Shown piece after piece: positions 8,452 to 14,544 of a stretch of 24,226 bases of DNA (positions are counted from its first letter, which is position 1; each line of letters opens with the position of its first letter). The notes under the pieces were generated by a model. That model had not been told where the DNA came from and did no database searches. It saw nothing but the letters and a program-made list of their open reading frames with translations. This DNA is from Dokdonella_A sp049583635 (lineage in GTDB: Bacteria > Pseudomonadota > Gammaproteobacteria > Xanthomonadales > Rhodanobacteraceae), in NCBI GenBank assembly GCA_049583635.1, contig JBAUWF010000033.1, positions 1 to 24,226 of the forward strand. The letters are read 5' to 3'. A program made the translations under genes and the position numbers.

Positions 8452-8933
8452 GCGGAATGCTGTTCATCTGCACCGGCAATATCTGCCGCTCGCCGACCGT
8501 CGAGGCGGTAGCACGTGTCGAGTTCGCGCGTGCCGGGCTCGATATCGAGGTTGCATCGGCCGGCACCGAGGATTATCACGTCGGGCAGCCGGCGGATCGC
8601 CGTGCGATCGCGATGGCCGAGGCGGCCGGCTATCCGATGTCGGCGCATCGCGCGCGTCAGGTGTGCGGCGCCGATTTCGACCGCTTCGACCAGTTGCTGG
8701 CGATGGACCGGGCCAATCTGCGCGCATTGGAGCGATCGCACGCTGGCGCGAAATCGAAACTGGTGACGTTGTTTCTGGAACATGCCGGCATCGATCCGAT
8801 CGAATTGCCGGATCCGTACTACGGTGGACAGCGCGATTTCAAATTGGCGCTGGATCTCGCGCGCCGTGGCGTTACGGCGATCATCGAGCGCCTGCAAGCG
8901 TCTTCCGGCGGTTCCCCGGCATCACCGCGCTGA
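8448..8933 (+). CDS. Low molecular weight protein-tyrosine phosphatase
   Basis: A 161-residue cytosolic phosphatase of the arsenate-reductase-like LMW-PTP fold (Wzb/Etp/YfkJ type). The P-loop CTGNICRS puts the catalytic Cys at 8 and the Arg at 14 (C-x5-R), and the general acid is Asp122 in LPDPYYGG. It starts with GTG inside the kdsB stop (GTGA), so translation is probably coupled. In some bacteria these enzymes sit beside a tyrosine kinase in exopolysaccharide clusters, but no kinase or polysaccharide gene is in view. Its place between kdsB and uvrC resembles that in related genomes (recollection). Its substrate is unknown. Confidence 0.94.
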   Translation: MSGMLFICTGNICRSPTVEAVARVEFARAGLDIEVASAGTEDYHVGQPADRRAIAMAEAAGYPMSAHRARQVCGADFDRFDQLLAMDRANLRALERSHAGAKSKLVTLFLEHAGIDPIELPDPYYGGQRDFKLALDLARRGVTAIIERLQASSGGSPASPR

Positions 8934-8942
8934 ACAGGTGGC

Positions 8943-10787
8943 ATGCAGAGGCGCAGGATGGCAAGTCGCAATTCGGCAACAGCGCCGTTTGACGGCAAGC
9001 GTTTCGTCAGCACGCTGACAGGTGCGCCCGGTGTCTATCGCATGTTCGGTGCCGATGACGAGCTTCTGTATGTCGGCAAGGCCGGCAATCTCAGGAAACG
9101 CGTCGGCAGCTATTTCCTGAAGCCACGCATGGAGCCGCGCATCGCGGCGATGGTCGCGCACATTGCGCGCGTCGAAACCACCATCACGCGCACCGAAGCC
9201 GAGGCGCTGCTGCTCGAAGCGCAGATCATCAAGGCGCACAAGCCGCGCTACAACATCCTGCTGCGCGACGACAAGAGTTATCCATACATCCATTTGACCG
9301 CGGGTGACTTCCCGCGTCTGGCCTTCCATCGTGGCGCATTGTCCGGCAAGGGACGTTATTTCGGGCCGTTTCCGAGCGCGGGCGCGGTGCGCGAGAGCCT
9401 CAATCTGATCCAGAAGCTGTTCAGAATCCGCAATTGCAAGGACAGCTTTTTCCGCAACCGCTCACGCCCGTGCCTGCAATACCAGATCGGGCGTTGCACG
9501 GCGCCGTGCGTGGGCCTGATCTCGATCGACGAATACGCAGAGAACGTGCGCCATGCGGCGATGTTTCTCGACGGGCACAGCAACACGGTCGCCGACGAGC
9601 TGGCCGCGACGATGGAGCGCGCGAGCGCCGCGCTCGAGTTCGAGCGCGCCGCCCAGGTGCGCGACCGCATCACGGCACTCAAGCGCATCCAGGCCAATCA
9701 CTATGTGCAGGGCGCAAGCCGCGACATGGACGTGATCGCCTGCGCCATCGGCAACGGTGCAGCTTGCGTCAGCGTGATGTTTTTCCGCAATGGCATCAGC
9801 CTCGGATCGCACGATTTCTTTCCGCGCCTGAACCTGGACGTGGATGAAGGCGCCGTAGTCGGCTCCTTCATCGGACAGTACTATCTGCACCGGCCGATAC
9901 CGCTCGAAATCATCGTGAGCCACGCGCCCGAGGACATCGCCGTGCTGGCCGAAGCGCTCGGTGGGAGCGCGGGCCGCACGATCGAAATCAAGGCGAGCGT
10001 GCGCGGTGATCGCGCGCGTTTTCTCGATCTGGCGCGCAAGAATGCCGCGGCTGCGCTGGCGTCGCGGCTGTCCAGCCGGCAGACGCTGCTGGCACGTTTC
10101 GAAGCGCTGCGCGATCTCCTTCACCTCGATGAGGTGCCTGCGCGCATCGAGTGCTTCGATATCAGTCACACACTCGGCGAGGCGACGGTGGCCTCGTGTG
10201 TCGTGCTCGGGCCCGAGGGCCCGGAAAAATCGCAGTACCGACGCTTCAATATCAGCGGCATTGCGCCGGGCGACGATTACGCGGCGATGCGTCAGGCGCT
10301 GGATCGGCGCTATCGCCGTATTCAGGCCGGCGAGGGCCATGTGCCCGATCTGCTGCTGATCGACGGCGGCAAGGGTCAGGTCCGGCAGGCGCTGGATGCG
10401 CTGCGCGAGCTCGGCGTCAACGGCGTGCAGGTGGTCGGCGTCGCCAAGGGTGAGGGGCGCCGCGCCGGCGACGAGAACCTGATCCTCGGCGATTCCGGAC
10501 GCAGCCTGTGGCCGGGCCCGGAGTCGCCGGCCTCGCATCTGATCCAGAGCATTCGCGACGAGGCACACCGCTTCGCGATCACCGGCCACCGCGGTCGCCG
10601 CGAAAGGGCGCGGCAGGCCAGCAGCCTCGAGGAAATCGCCGGCGTAGGTGCACGACGGCGCGCTGCATTGCTGCGGCATTTCGGCGGATTGAACGGCGTT
10701 GCCGCGGCAGGTGTCGAGGAGTTGATGCGGGTCAAGGGCATCAGCCGCGAAATCGGTGAACGCATTTATGCGGCGTTTCATGGATGA
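8943..10787 (+). CDS. uvrC: UvrABC excision nuclease subunit C
   Basis: Makes both incisions around bulky DNA lesions after UvrA/UvrB recognition. Domains in order: GIY-YIG nuclease near residues 28-105 (GVYRMFG...LLYVGKAGNLRKRVGSYF), a cysteine cluster (CLQYQIGRCTAPCVG), the UVR UvrB-binding helix pair near 215-250 (ALEFERAAQVRDRITALKR), an RNase H-like endonuclease domain with IECFDISHTLGE and LLLIDGGKGQ, and C-terminal helix-hairpin-helix motifs (IAGVGARRRAALLRHFGG, RVKGISREIGERIY). It is 614 residues from 8943, or 609 from ATG 8958, which has GAGG six bases upstream. The gene follows the phosphatase by only 9 bp, and its end is close to the pgsA start, so it is within the operon. The uvrC-pgsA pairing is conserved in gammaproteobacteria. 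Confidence 0.97.
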   Translation: MQRRRMASRNSATAPFDGKRFVSTLTGAPGVYRMFGADDELLYVGKAGNLRKRVGSYFLKPRMEPRIAAMVAHIARVETTITRTEAEALLLEAQIIKAHKPRYNILLRDDKSYPYIHLTAGDFPRLAFHRGALSGKGRYFGPFPSAGAVRESLNLIQKLFRIRNCKDSFFRNRSRPCLQYQIGRCTAPCVGLISIDEYAENVRHAAMFLDGHSNTVADELAATMERASAALEFERAAQVRDRITALKRIQANHYVQGASRDMDVIACAIGNGAACVSVMFFRNGISLGSHDFFPRLNLDVDEGAVVGSFIGQYYLHRPIPLEIIVSHAPEDIAVLAEALGGSAGRTIEIKASVRGDRARFLDLARKNAAAALASRLSSRQTLLARFEALRDLLHLDEVPARIECFDISHTLGEATVASCVVLGPEGPEKSQYRRFNISGIAPGDDYAAMRQALDRRYRRIQAGEGHVPDLLLIDGGKGQVRQALDALRELGVNGVQVVGVAKGEGRRAGDENLILGDSGRSLWPGPESPASHLIQSIRDEAHRFAITGHRGRRERARQASSLEEIAGVGARRRAALLRHFGGLNGVAAAGVEELMRVKGISREIGERIYAAFHG

Positions 10788-10794
10788 TGAGCAC

Positions 10795-11355
10795 ATGCAC
10801 CTGACGTTGCCGACCCTGATCACGCTGTTTCGCATCGCGCTGTTGCCGGTCATGGTGATCGTGTTCTTCGCGCCCTTTCACGGCGCCAATATCGTCGCGG
10901 CCGGCATTTTCATCGCCGCGGCGCTGACCGATTGGCTGGATGGCTGGATCGCGCGCCGCTTCGGCATGATGTCGGCGTTCGGTGCGTTTCTCGATCCGGT
11001 TGCCGACAAGCTGATGGTGGCGGTGACGCTGTTCCTGCTGGTACAGAACAATCCGACACCGCTGATGGCCGTGACCAGCGCGGTGATCGTCGGCCGCGAG
11101 ATCAGCATTTCAGCGCTACGCGAATGGATGGCCGAAATCGGTCAGCGCGCGCGCGTCAAGGTGGCCTGGCTTGGCAAGATCAAGACGATCGTGCAGATCG
11201 TGGCACTGGTGGTGCTGTTGTACGAGCATGATCTCGAAAGTCTGCACCTGTTCCGGGTCGGCGAAACCCTGCTGGTGATCGCCGCCGGCCTCACCATCTG
11301 GTCCGCGCTGGAATACCTGCGCGCTGCCTGGCCTGCGCTGCGCGGCAAGGCTTGA
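10795..11355 (+). CDS. pgsA: CDP-diacylglycerol-glycerol-3-phosphate 3-phosphatidyltransferase
   Basis: Inner-membrane enzyme making phosphatidylglycerol phosphate from CDP-diacylglycerol, the first step to phosphatidylglycerol and cardiolipin. The CDP-alcohol phosphotransferase signature is intact: D46-x2-D49-G50-x2-A53-R54-x8-G63-x3-D67-x3-D71. Hydrophobic segments flank it and continue to the C-terminus. The start at 10795 (MHLTLPTLITLFRIALLP) gives 186 residues, close to E. coli PgsA (182). An ATG at 10780 overlapping the uvrC stop and a GTG at 10756 are alternatives. The TGA stop is inside the -35 box of the tRNA-Gly promoter. Confidence 0.95.
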   Translation: MHLTLPTLITLFRIALLPVMVIVFFAPFHGANIVAAGIFIAAALTDWLDGWIARRFGMMSAFGAFLDPVADKLMVAVTLFLLVQNNPTPLMAVTSAVIVGREISISALREWMAEIGQRARVKVAWLGKIKTIVQIVALVVLLYEHDLESLHLFRVGETLLVIAAGLTIWSALEYLRAAWPALRGKA

Positions 11356-11379
11356 CACCCTTGGGGCATTCCGTAACAT
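11352..11379 (+). promoter_or_regulatory. Promoter of tRNA-Gly, overlapping the pgsA stop
   Basis: A perfect -35 TTGACA (11352-11357), 16-bp spacer and TAACAT -10 (11374-11379) precede a GC-rich discriminator and the tRNA at 11391. The pgsA stop TGA forms part of TTGACA. GC-rich discriminators of this kind are typical of stringently controlled stable-RNA promoters (inference). Confidence 0.7.
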
Positions 11380-11390
11380 GCCCGGTCCGC

Positions 11391-11466
<76 letters not shown>

Positions 11467-11473
11467 CGCTTTT

Positions 11474-11534
11474 GCGGTCGTCCTTGACCGCGAGAATCAA
11501 GAGGCGGCCATCCGTGGCCGCACTTTTCGATGAA
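11474..11534 (+). repeat. REP-like double-hairpin repeat, intergenic copy
   Basis: Two adjacent hairpins form this unit: GCGGTC-GTCCTT-GACCGC and GCGGCCA-TCCG-TGGCCGC, joined by GAGAATCAAGAG. The second stem is a perfect 7 bp followed by ACTTTTC, so it could help end the tRNA-Gly transcript. A relative is found inside mutS (15991-16052), where the first stem keeps pairing through a paired change. Confidence 0.75.
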
Positions 11535-11537
11535 CAA

Positions 11538-11566
11538 CCTCGGGCCGTCCCGGGGTTTTGCTTTTT
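11538..11566 (+). terminator. Rho-independent terminator after tRNA-Gly
   Basis: CCTCGGG-CCGT-CCCGGGG forms a 7-bp stem with one G-T pair, followed directly by TTTTGCTTTTT. It would end transcription from the tRNA-Gly promoter and probably operon read-through from pgsA. Confidence 0.7.
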
Positions 11567-11588
11567 GCCGCACGAAAAATCCCGCGGC

Positions 11589-11619
11589 TTGCCGAATCAT
11601 CCCGGCAGCCTGCTAAGCT
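11589..11619 (+). promoter_or_regulatory. Possible promoter of tRNA-Cys
   Basis: TTGCCG at 11589-11594 and TGC-TAAGCT ending at 11619 resemble a -35 and an extended -10, 19 bp apart. A separate promoter is expected because a terminator stands between tRNA-Gly and tRNA-Cys. The spacer is long, so the assignment is weak. Confidence 0.35.
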
Positions 11620-11631
11620 TCGATCGTCACC

Positions 11632-11705
11632 GGCCAGGTGGCAGAGTGGTCATGCAGCGGCCTGCAAAGCCGCGTACGCCGGTTCGATTCCGACCCTGGC
11701 CTCCA
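11632..11705 (+). tRNA. tRNA-Cys (anticodon GCA)
   Basis: A 74-nt cloverleaf with encoded CCA. Acceptor GGCCAGG pairs with CCTGGCC, the anticodon arm is GCGGC-CTGCAAA-GCCGC with GCA at 11664-11666, and the T loop is GGTTCGATTCC. It is equivalent to cysT of the E. coli glyW-cysT-leuZ cluster. Confidence 0.96.
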
Positions 11706-11725
11706 TTGCATTGTTCCGTTTGCTA

Positions 11726-11744
11726 TCGCGGCATGCTGTCGCGA
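11726..11744 (+). terminator. Hairpin after tRNA-Cys, possible terminator
   Basis: TCGCGGCA-TGC-TGTCGCGA makes an 8-bp stem with one G-T pair 20 nt after tRNA-Cys. The bases after it are only mildly T-rich, so termination here is uncertain. Confidence 0.3.
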
Positions 11745-11939
11745 ACCGATGGATTTGTTGTGCTTCGACCAGACCCCCGACTCCAACCCTTCGCCCGGCG
11801 GCGGGAGAGGCGTGCCGAGTGATCGGGATTCGTCGCCAGTCCGGCGACTTGAAGCCGCGATGAAATGGAGCCATGGTGGGGACCGCGCTGCGCCCGGTCG
11901 GGAGTGTGGGGCTCACTTGGGCCCATCGAAAGCCTCGTG

Positions 11940-12467
11940 ATGTGTTTGGTATTGACGGCGATTTTCATGCTGGTTCCGGCTGGGGCGGCCGCGGAGCAGA
12001 CGATCTATACGTGCAAGAGTCCAAACGGAACCATCGTCTTTGCCGACGCGCCTTGCGGTCCGAAAGCCAGGCTGCTCGTCCTGCATGGCGGCAGTCCACC
12101 GCACTCGCTCCCGATGCCGAGCCCTGCACCCGCCGGCATGTTGGAAAGCCCAAGTGCCGCACCGCCAATGGTCTCGCCGAAACCGGTCCCGAGCGAGTCT
12201 CCGGCGTTTCGTTGCACGACCCCCGATGGCATGGTGTTCTACCGGCATCAGCATTGCCCGAAGGCAATCACGGTCACTCGGCATCGGTACGTCGGCGGTC
12301 TTGACACGCCGATCCCGGGCTACACGCCCGTCAATGAGCAGGGCGTCAGCAGCGACGTTGCGTGCGCGAAAATTCACGCGGTCGATGCGAGCGACCGATT
12401 TGGCAGCGACTATGACGAGCACTACACGACATATCAACGCAACGCGGGCGACGACCCATGCGAATGA
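11940..12467 (+). CDS. Secreted DUF4124-like hypothetical protein
   Basis: A 175-residue protein with a signal peptide (MCLVLTAIFMLVPAGAAAEQ, cleavage probably after AAA). The mature N-terminus has a DUF4124-like unit, IYTCKSPNGTIVFADAPCG. After a Pro/Ser-rich linker (roughly 55-95), a second similar unit occurs, FRCTTPDGMVFYRHQHCPK. DUF4124 domains are common in periplasmic proteins of proteobacteria, and their function is unknown. The C-terminal 45 residues hold two more cysteines and many acidic residues. In-frame starts upstream (GTG 11937, ATG 11865) exist; 11940 was chosen because it places the signal peptide at the N-terminus. Ribosome binding is weak. It sits, with the 62-aa gene, inside what is a compact tRNA cluster in E. 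coli. Confidence 0.7.
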   Translation: MCLVLTAIFMLVPAGAAAEQTIYTCKSPNGTIVFADAPCGPKARLLVLHGGSPPHSLPMPSPAPAGMLESPSAAPPMVSPKPVPSESPAFRCTTPDGMVFYRHQHCPKAITVTRHRYVGGLDTPIPGYTPVNEQGVSSDVACAKIHAVDASDRFGSDYDEHYTTYQRNAGDDPCE

Positions 12468-12588
12468 AATCGTGGGCGCTCCCGGGTCGGTTCTTCAACG
12501 CACAAACTGATGCCGTCACCGAATGCTCGACGCAGGTTTGCCAAATCCGGCGAGCCGACTTGATCCGGAGTCTTCGCCTTTCTGAGTC

Positions 12589-12777
12589 TCAATTGAACGG
12601 TGCGTTGACTGGAGCGGCCGGCGCAGCGTCATCGTTCACGAGAGCGGTCCACGCGATTTCCTTCCCCTTGCGGTGTCCCTTCAGCGTGAGCTTCAGACCG
12701 TCCGGATCGATGGTCAGCGTGTAGGGCTTGCCGGCAATTTCAATCTCGCGACGCAACGGCTTGTCGAGCTTGGTCAT
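12589..12777 (-). CDS. Small conserved-looking hypothetical protein (62 aa)
   Basis: A 62-residue ORF, MTKLDKPLRREIEIAGKP at the start, then YTLTIDPDGLKLTLKGHRKG, KEIAW and an Ala/Pro-rich tail. GGAG stands 7 nt before the ATG, and codon use matches the surrounding genes. The alternating hydrophobic pattern suggests a small all-beta fold, with no signal peptide or membrane segment. Similar short proteins seem to occur in Xanthomonadales (recollection, not searched), and their role is unknown. It is read against the tRNA-Cys and tRNA-Leu genes on either side. Confidence 0.7.
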   Translation of the reverse strand: MTKLDKPLRREIEIAGKPYTLTIDPDGLKLTLKGHRKGKEIAWTALVNDDAAPAAPVNAPFN

Positions 12778-12976
12778 GGTGCGCTCCGGTTGTTCGCCCG
12801 TTCATGGGCGGCGCGACAGGATAACCACGATTGCCGCCCGCGACGCAAATCCGGGCGCCACGGCGCCGGGAGCGTTCAGCAATGATTGTTCACCAACGAC
12901 GGCGATTCTCGGCACGCGGCACGCGCACTTGCTGGCCCTGCGAGAAGTTACTGACTACCATGATCGCCAACAGGGA

Positions 12977-13063
12977 GCCCGGGTGGCGAAATCGGTAGAC
13001 GCAAGGGACTTAAAATCCCTCTCCCTTCGGGGATTCCCGGTTCGAGTCCGGGCCCGGGCACCA
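12977..13063 (+). tRNA. tRNA-Leu (anticodon TAA)
   Basis: An 87-nt class II tRNA with a long variable arm (CTCCCTTCGGGGA region) and encoded CCA. Acceptor GCCCGGG pairs with CCCGGGC, and the anticodon arm is AGGGA-CTTAAAA-TCCCT with TAA at 13011-13013. It is equivalent to leuZ, which follows cysT directly in E. coli, but is 1.27 kb away here. No convincing promoter was found in the 199 bp before it. Confidence 0.97.
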
Positions 13064-13102
13064 GTTGTCGTCCATCGGTTCCTGACCGGATCCGGTGAGT
13101 CC

Positions 13103-14053
13103 GTGGGACGTTCGTGGCGGTTGCCACTGACGACGCCGTTCCATGAGCGCTTCCTGACCGGGCTTGCGGTGGCATTCCTCGCCTGCGCGATCGGGTCGCG
13201 GGCCGATGCTGCGAGCCGCGTCGTCCTGCCGCCGTGGGTTTGCGCGCAGCCCGACGCCGTCTTCCTAGGCGGTTTCGAGGCGGGCGACGTTGCCGTGCCG
13301 CACAGGCCGTCTCTCGGAAGCGGCGGTGCGTACCCGGGTAATCAGATCCGTTCGGTCACGGTTCCCGGCTATGGCAGTCACACGTACTACCTGCACGTTC
13401 CCGACGGCTACGCGCCGTCGCGCGCATGGCCGCTCGTCGTGGCGCTGGAGGGCGCGGGCGGCTCGCCGGCTGCGGCGATGAGCGAGGCCATGACGATACG
13501 TTCGCAATGGGGCACGATCGCGCCGGGCGACGACTACGTCGTCATCGTGCCGGTCGCCGGCGGCAGCCAGGGCGGCTGGATTCCGCCCGACGAAAATGGC
13601 AACGGGCCATCGGATTACGACGTGATCGCCGCCGCGATGGCCGACACCGCTGGCGCCTACAACATCGAGCTGACGCGGCGTTATGCGTGGGGCTACTCCG
13701 CAGGCGGCATCATCCTGCACGATCTGGTGTTGACCGGATGGAGCGGCATCGACGCGGATACGTTCGGCGCGTATGCGGTCACCGGCGCGCCACGCGCGGG
13801 CTGTCCGTTCTACAACATGGCGCCGACGTGCGAACCGGCCCACGCCACGCGCATCATTCCCGTTGACATGCGCGTTGGCACCTCGGACCCGGTGCTGCCG
13901 TATGTGCGGATGGACCGGGATGCGTTTCTCAGCGCGGGTTGGTTTTTGGGCGATACGCTCTACTACACCGAATTCGACGGCGGACACACCTATTCGACCG
14001 TCGATCTCATCGGTGTGTGGGGCCATTTCTGTCCGAATGCCGTCGTCCCGTGA
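13103..14053 (+). CDS. Secreted PHB-depolymerase-like alpha/beta-hydrolase
   Basis: About 316 residues from a GTG start. A signal peptide core, LTGLAVAFLACAIGSRADA, precedes a short Cys-containing segment (WVCAQPDAVFLGGFEAGD). The hydrolase domain follows: HTYYLHVPDGYAPSRAWPLV, then LEGAGGSP near the oxyanion position, nucleophile motif GYSAGG, a likely acid in VGTSDPVLPY and the catalytic His in FDGGHTYS. This layout matches PHB-depolymerase/LpqC-type esterases; the substrate could be a polyester or another ester. The start is uncertain. The frame runs back through tRNA-Leu, and no ATG lies between the tRNA and the signal peptide, so GTG 13103 (GGTGAG nearby), TTG 13121 or GTG 13169 are candidates. 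Four cysteines suggest disulfides. Confidence 0.75.
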   Translation: MGRSWRLPLTTPFHERFLTGLAVAFLACAIGSRADAASRVVLPPWVCAQPDAVFLGGFEAGDVAVPHRPSLGSGGAYPGNQIRSVTVPGYGSHTYYLHVPDGYAPSRAWPLVVALEGAGGSPAAAMSEAMTIRSQWGTIAPGDDYVVIVPVAGGSQGGWIPPDENGNGPSDYDVIAAAMADTAGAYNIELTRRYAWGYSAGGIILHDLVLTGWSGIDADTFGAYAVTGAPRAGCPFYNMAPTCEPAHATRIIPVDMRVGTSDPVLPYVRMDRDAFLSAGWFLGDTLYYTEFDGGHTYSTVDLIGVWGHFCPNAVVP

Positions 14054-14081
14054 TGCTGCCCTTGCGTACAGGATGGACCAC

Positions 14082-14474
14082 ATGAGCGACAACACGGTGC
14101 GCCTCGATGTCTGGTTATGGGCGGCGCGCTTCTTCCGGACTCGAGCACTGGCCAAGCGAGCGATCGAAGGCGGCAGGATCTCGCTCGAAGGCACGGCCGG
14201 AAGGCCGTCCAAACCGGTTCATGTGGGCGACCGATTGGCGATCACGCGGGGCGAGGAGCGTTTTGAAATCGATGTCGCTGCAATTAGCGACAAGCGCGGA
14301 CCCGCGAGCGTTGCGCAACAGCTTTACGTCGAAACCGAAGGGAGTCGCAGCGCCCGCGAAGCGGCGGCCGAGCAGCGTCGGCTCACCGGTGCGGGCGGCG
14401 CGAAGCCGCGCGGCAAGCCGGACAAGCGTGCGCGACGTCTGATCCGTGCCTTGGGCGATATTGACTCGCTGTAG
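14082..14474 (+). CDS. hslR: S4-domain RNA-binding protein, Hsp15-like
   Basis: A 130-residue basic protein with an N-terminal S4 domain: VRLDVWLWAARFFRTRALAK, AIEGGRISLEG and PVHVGDRLAI are the typical strand-helix pattern. The C-terminal half is Arg/Lys/Ala-rich (EQRRLTGAGGAKPRGKPDKRARR), as in E. coli Hsp15 (133 residues). Hsp15 binds free 50S subunits carrying a nascent chain and helps recycle stalled ribosomes after heat shock. The start at 14082 has GGATGG six bases upstream; ATG 14073 adds three residues. It is convergent with mutS, with 66 bp between stops. The esterase ends 28 bp upstream, so co-transcription is possible but not obviously functional. Confidence 0.9.
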   Translation: MSDNTVRLDVWLWAARFFRTRALAKRAIEGGRISLEGTAGRPSKPVHVGDRLAITRGEERFEIDVAAISDKRGPASVAQQLYVETEGSRSAREAAAEQRRLTGAGGAKPRGKPDKRARRLIRALGDIDSL

Positions 14475-14508
14475 CTGCGGGAGACTGGGCGGAGTCGTGC
14501 AGCCTTGC

Positions 14509-14544
14509 AGGGTGGGTTGAGCGCAGCGATACCCATCATCCTAC
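14509..14544. repeat. Short copy of the GGATGGGTTGAGC repeat, overlapping the mutS stop
   Basis: AGGGTGGGTTGAGCGCAGCG then ATACCCATCATCCTAC is a half-size relative of the 5385-5483 element. It fills most of the gap between the convergent hslR-like and mutS genes. Its last bases (CTA at 14541-14543) are the complement of the mutS TAG stop. The self-complementary ends could form a two-way terminator. Confidence 0.75.
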
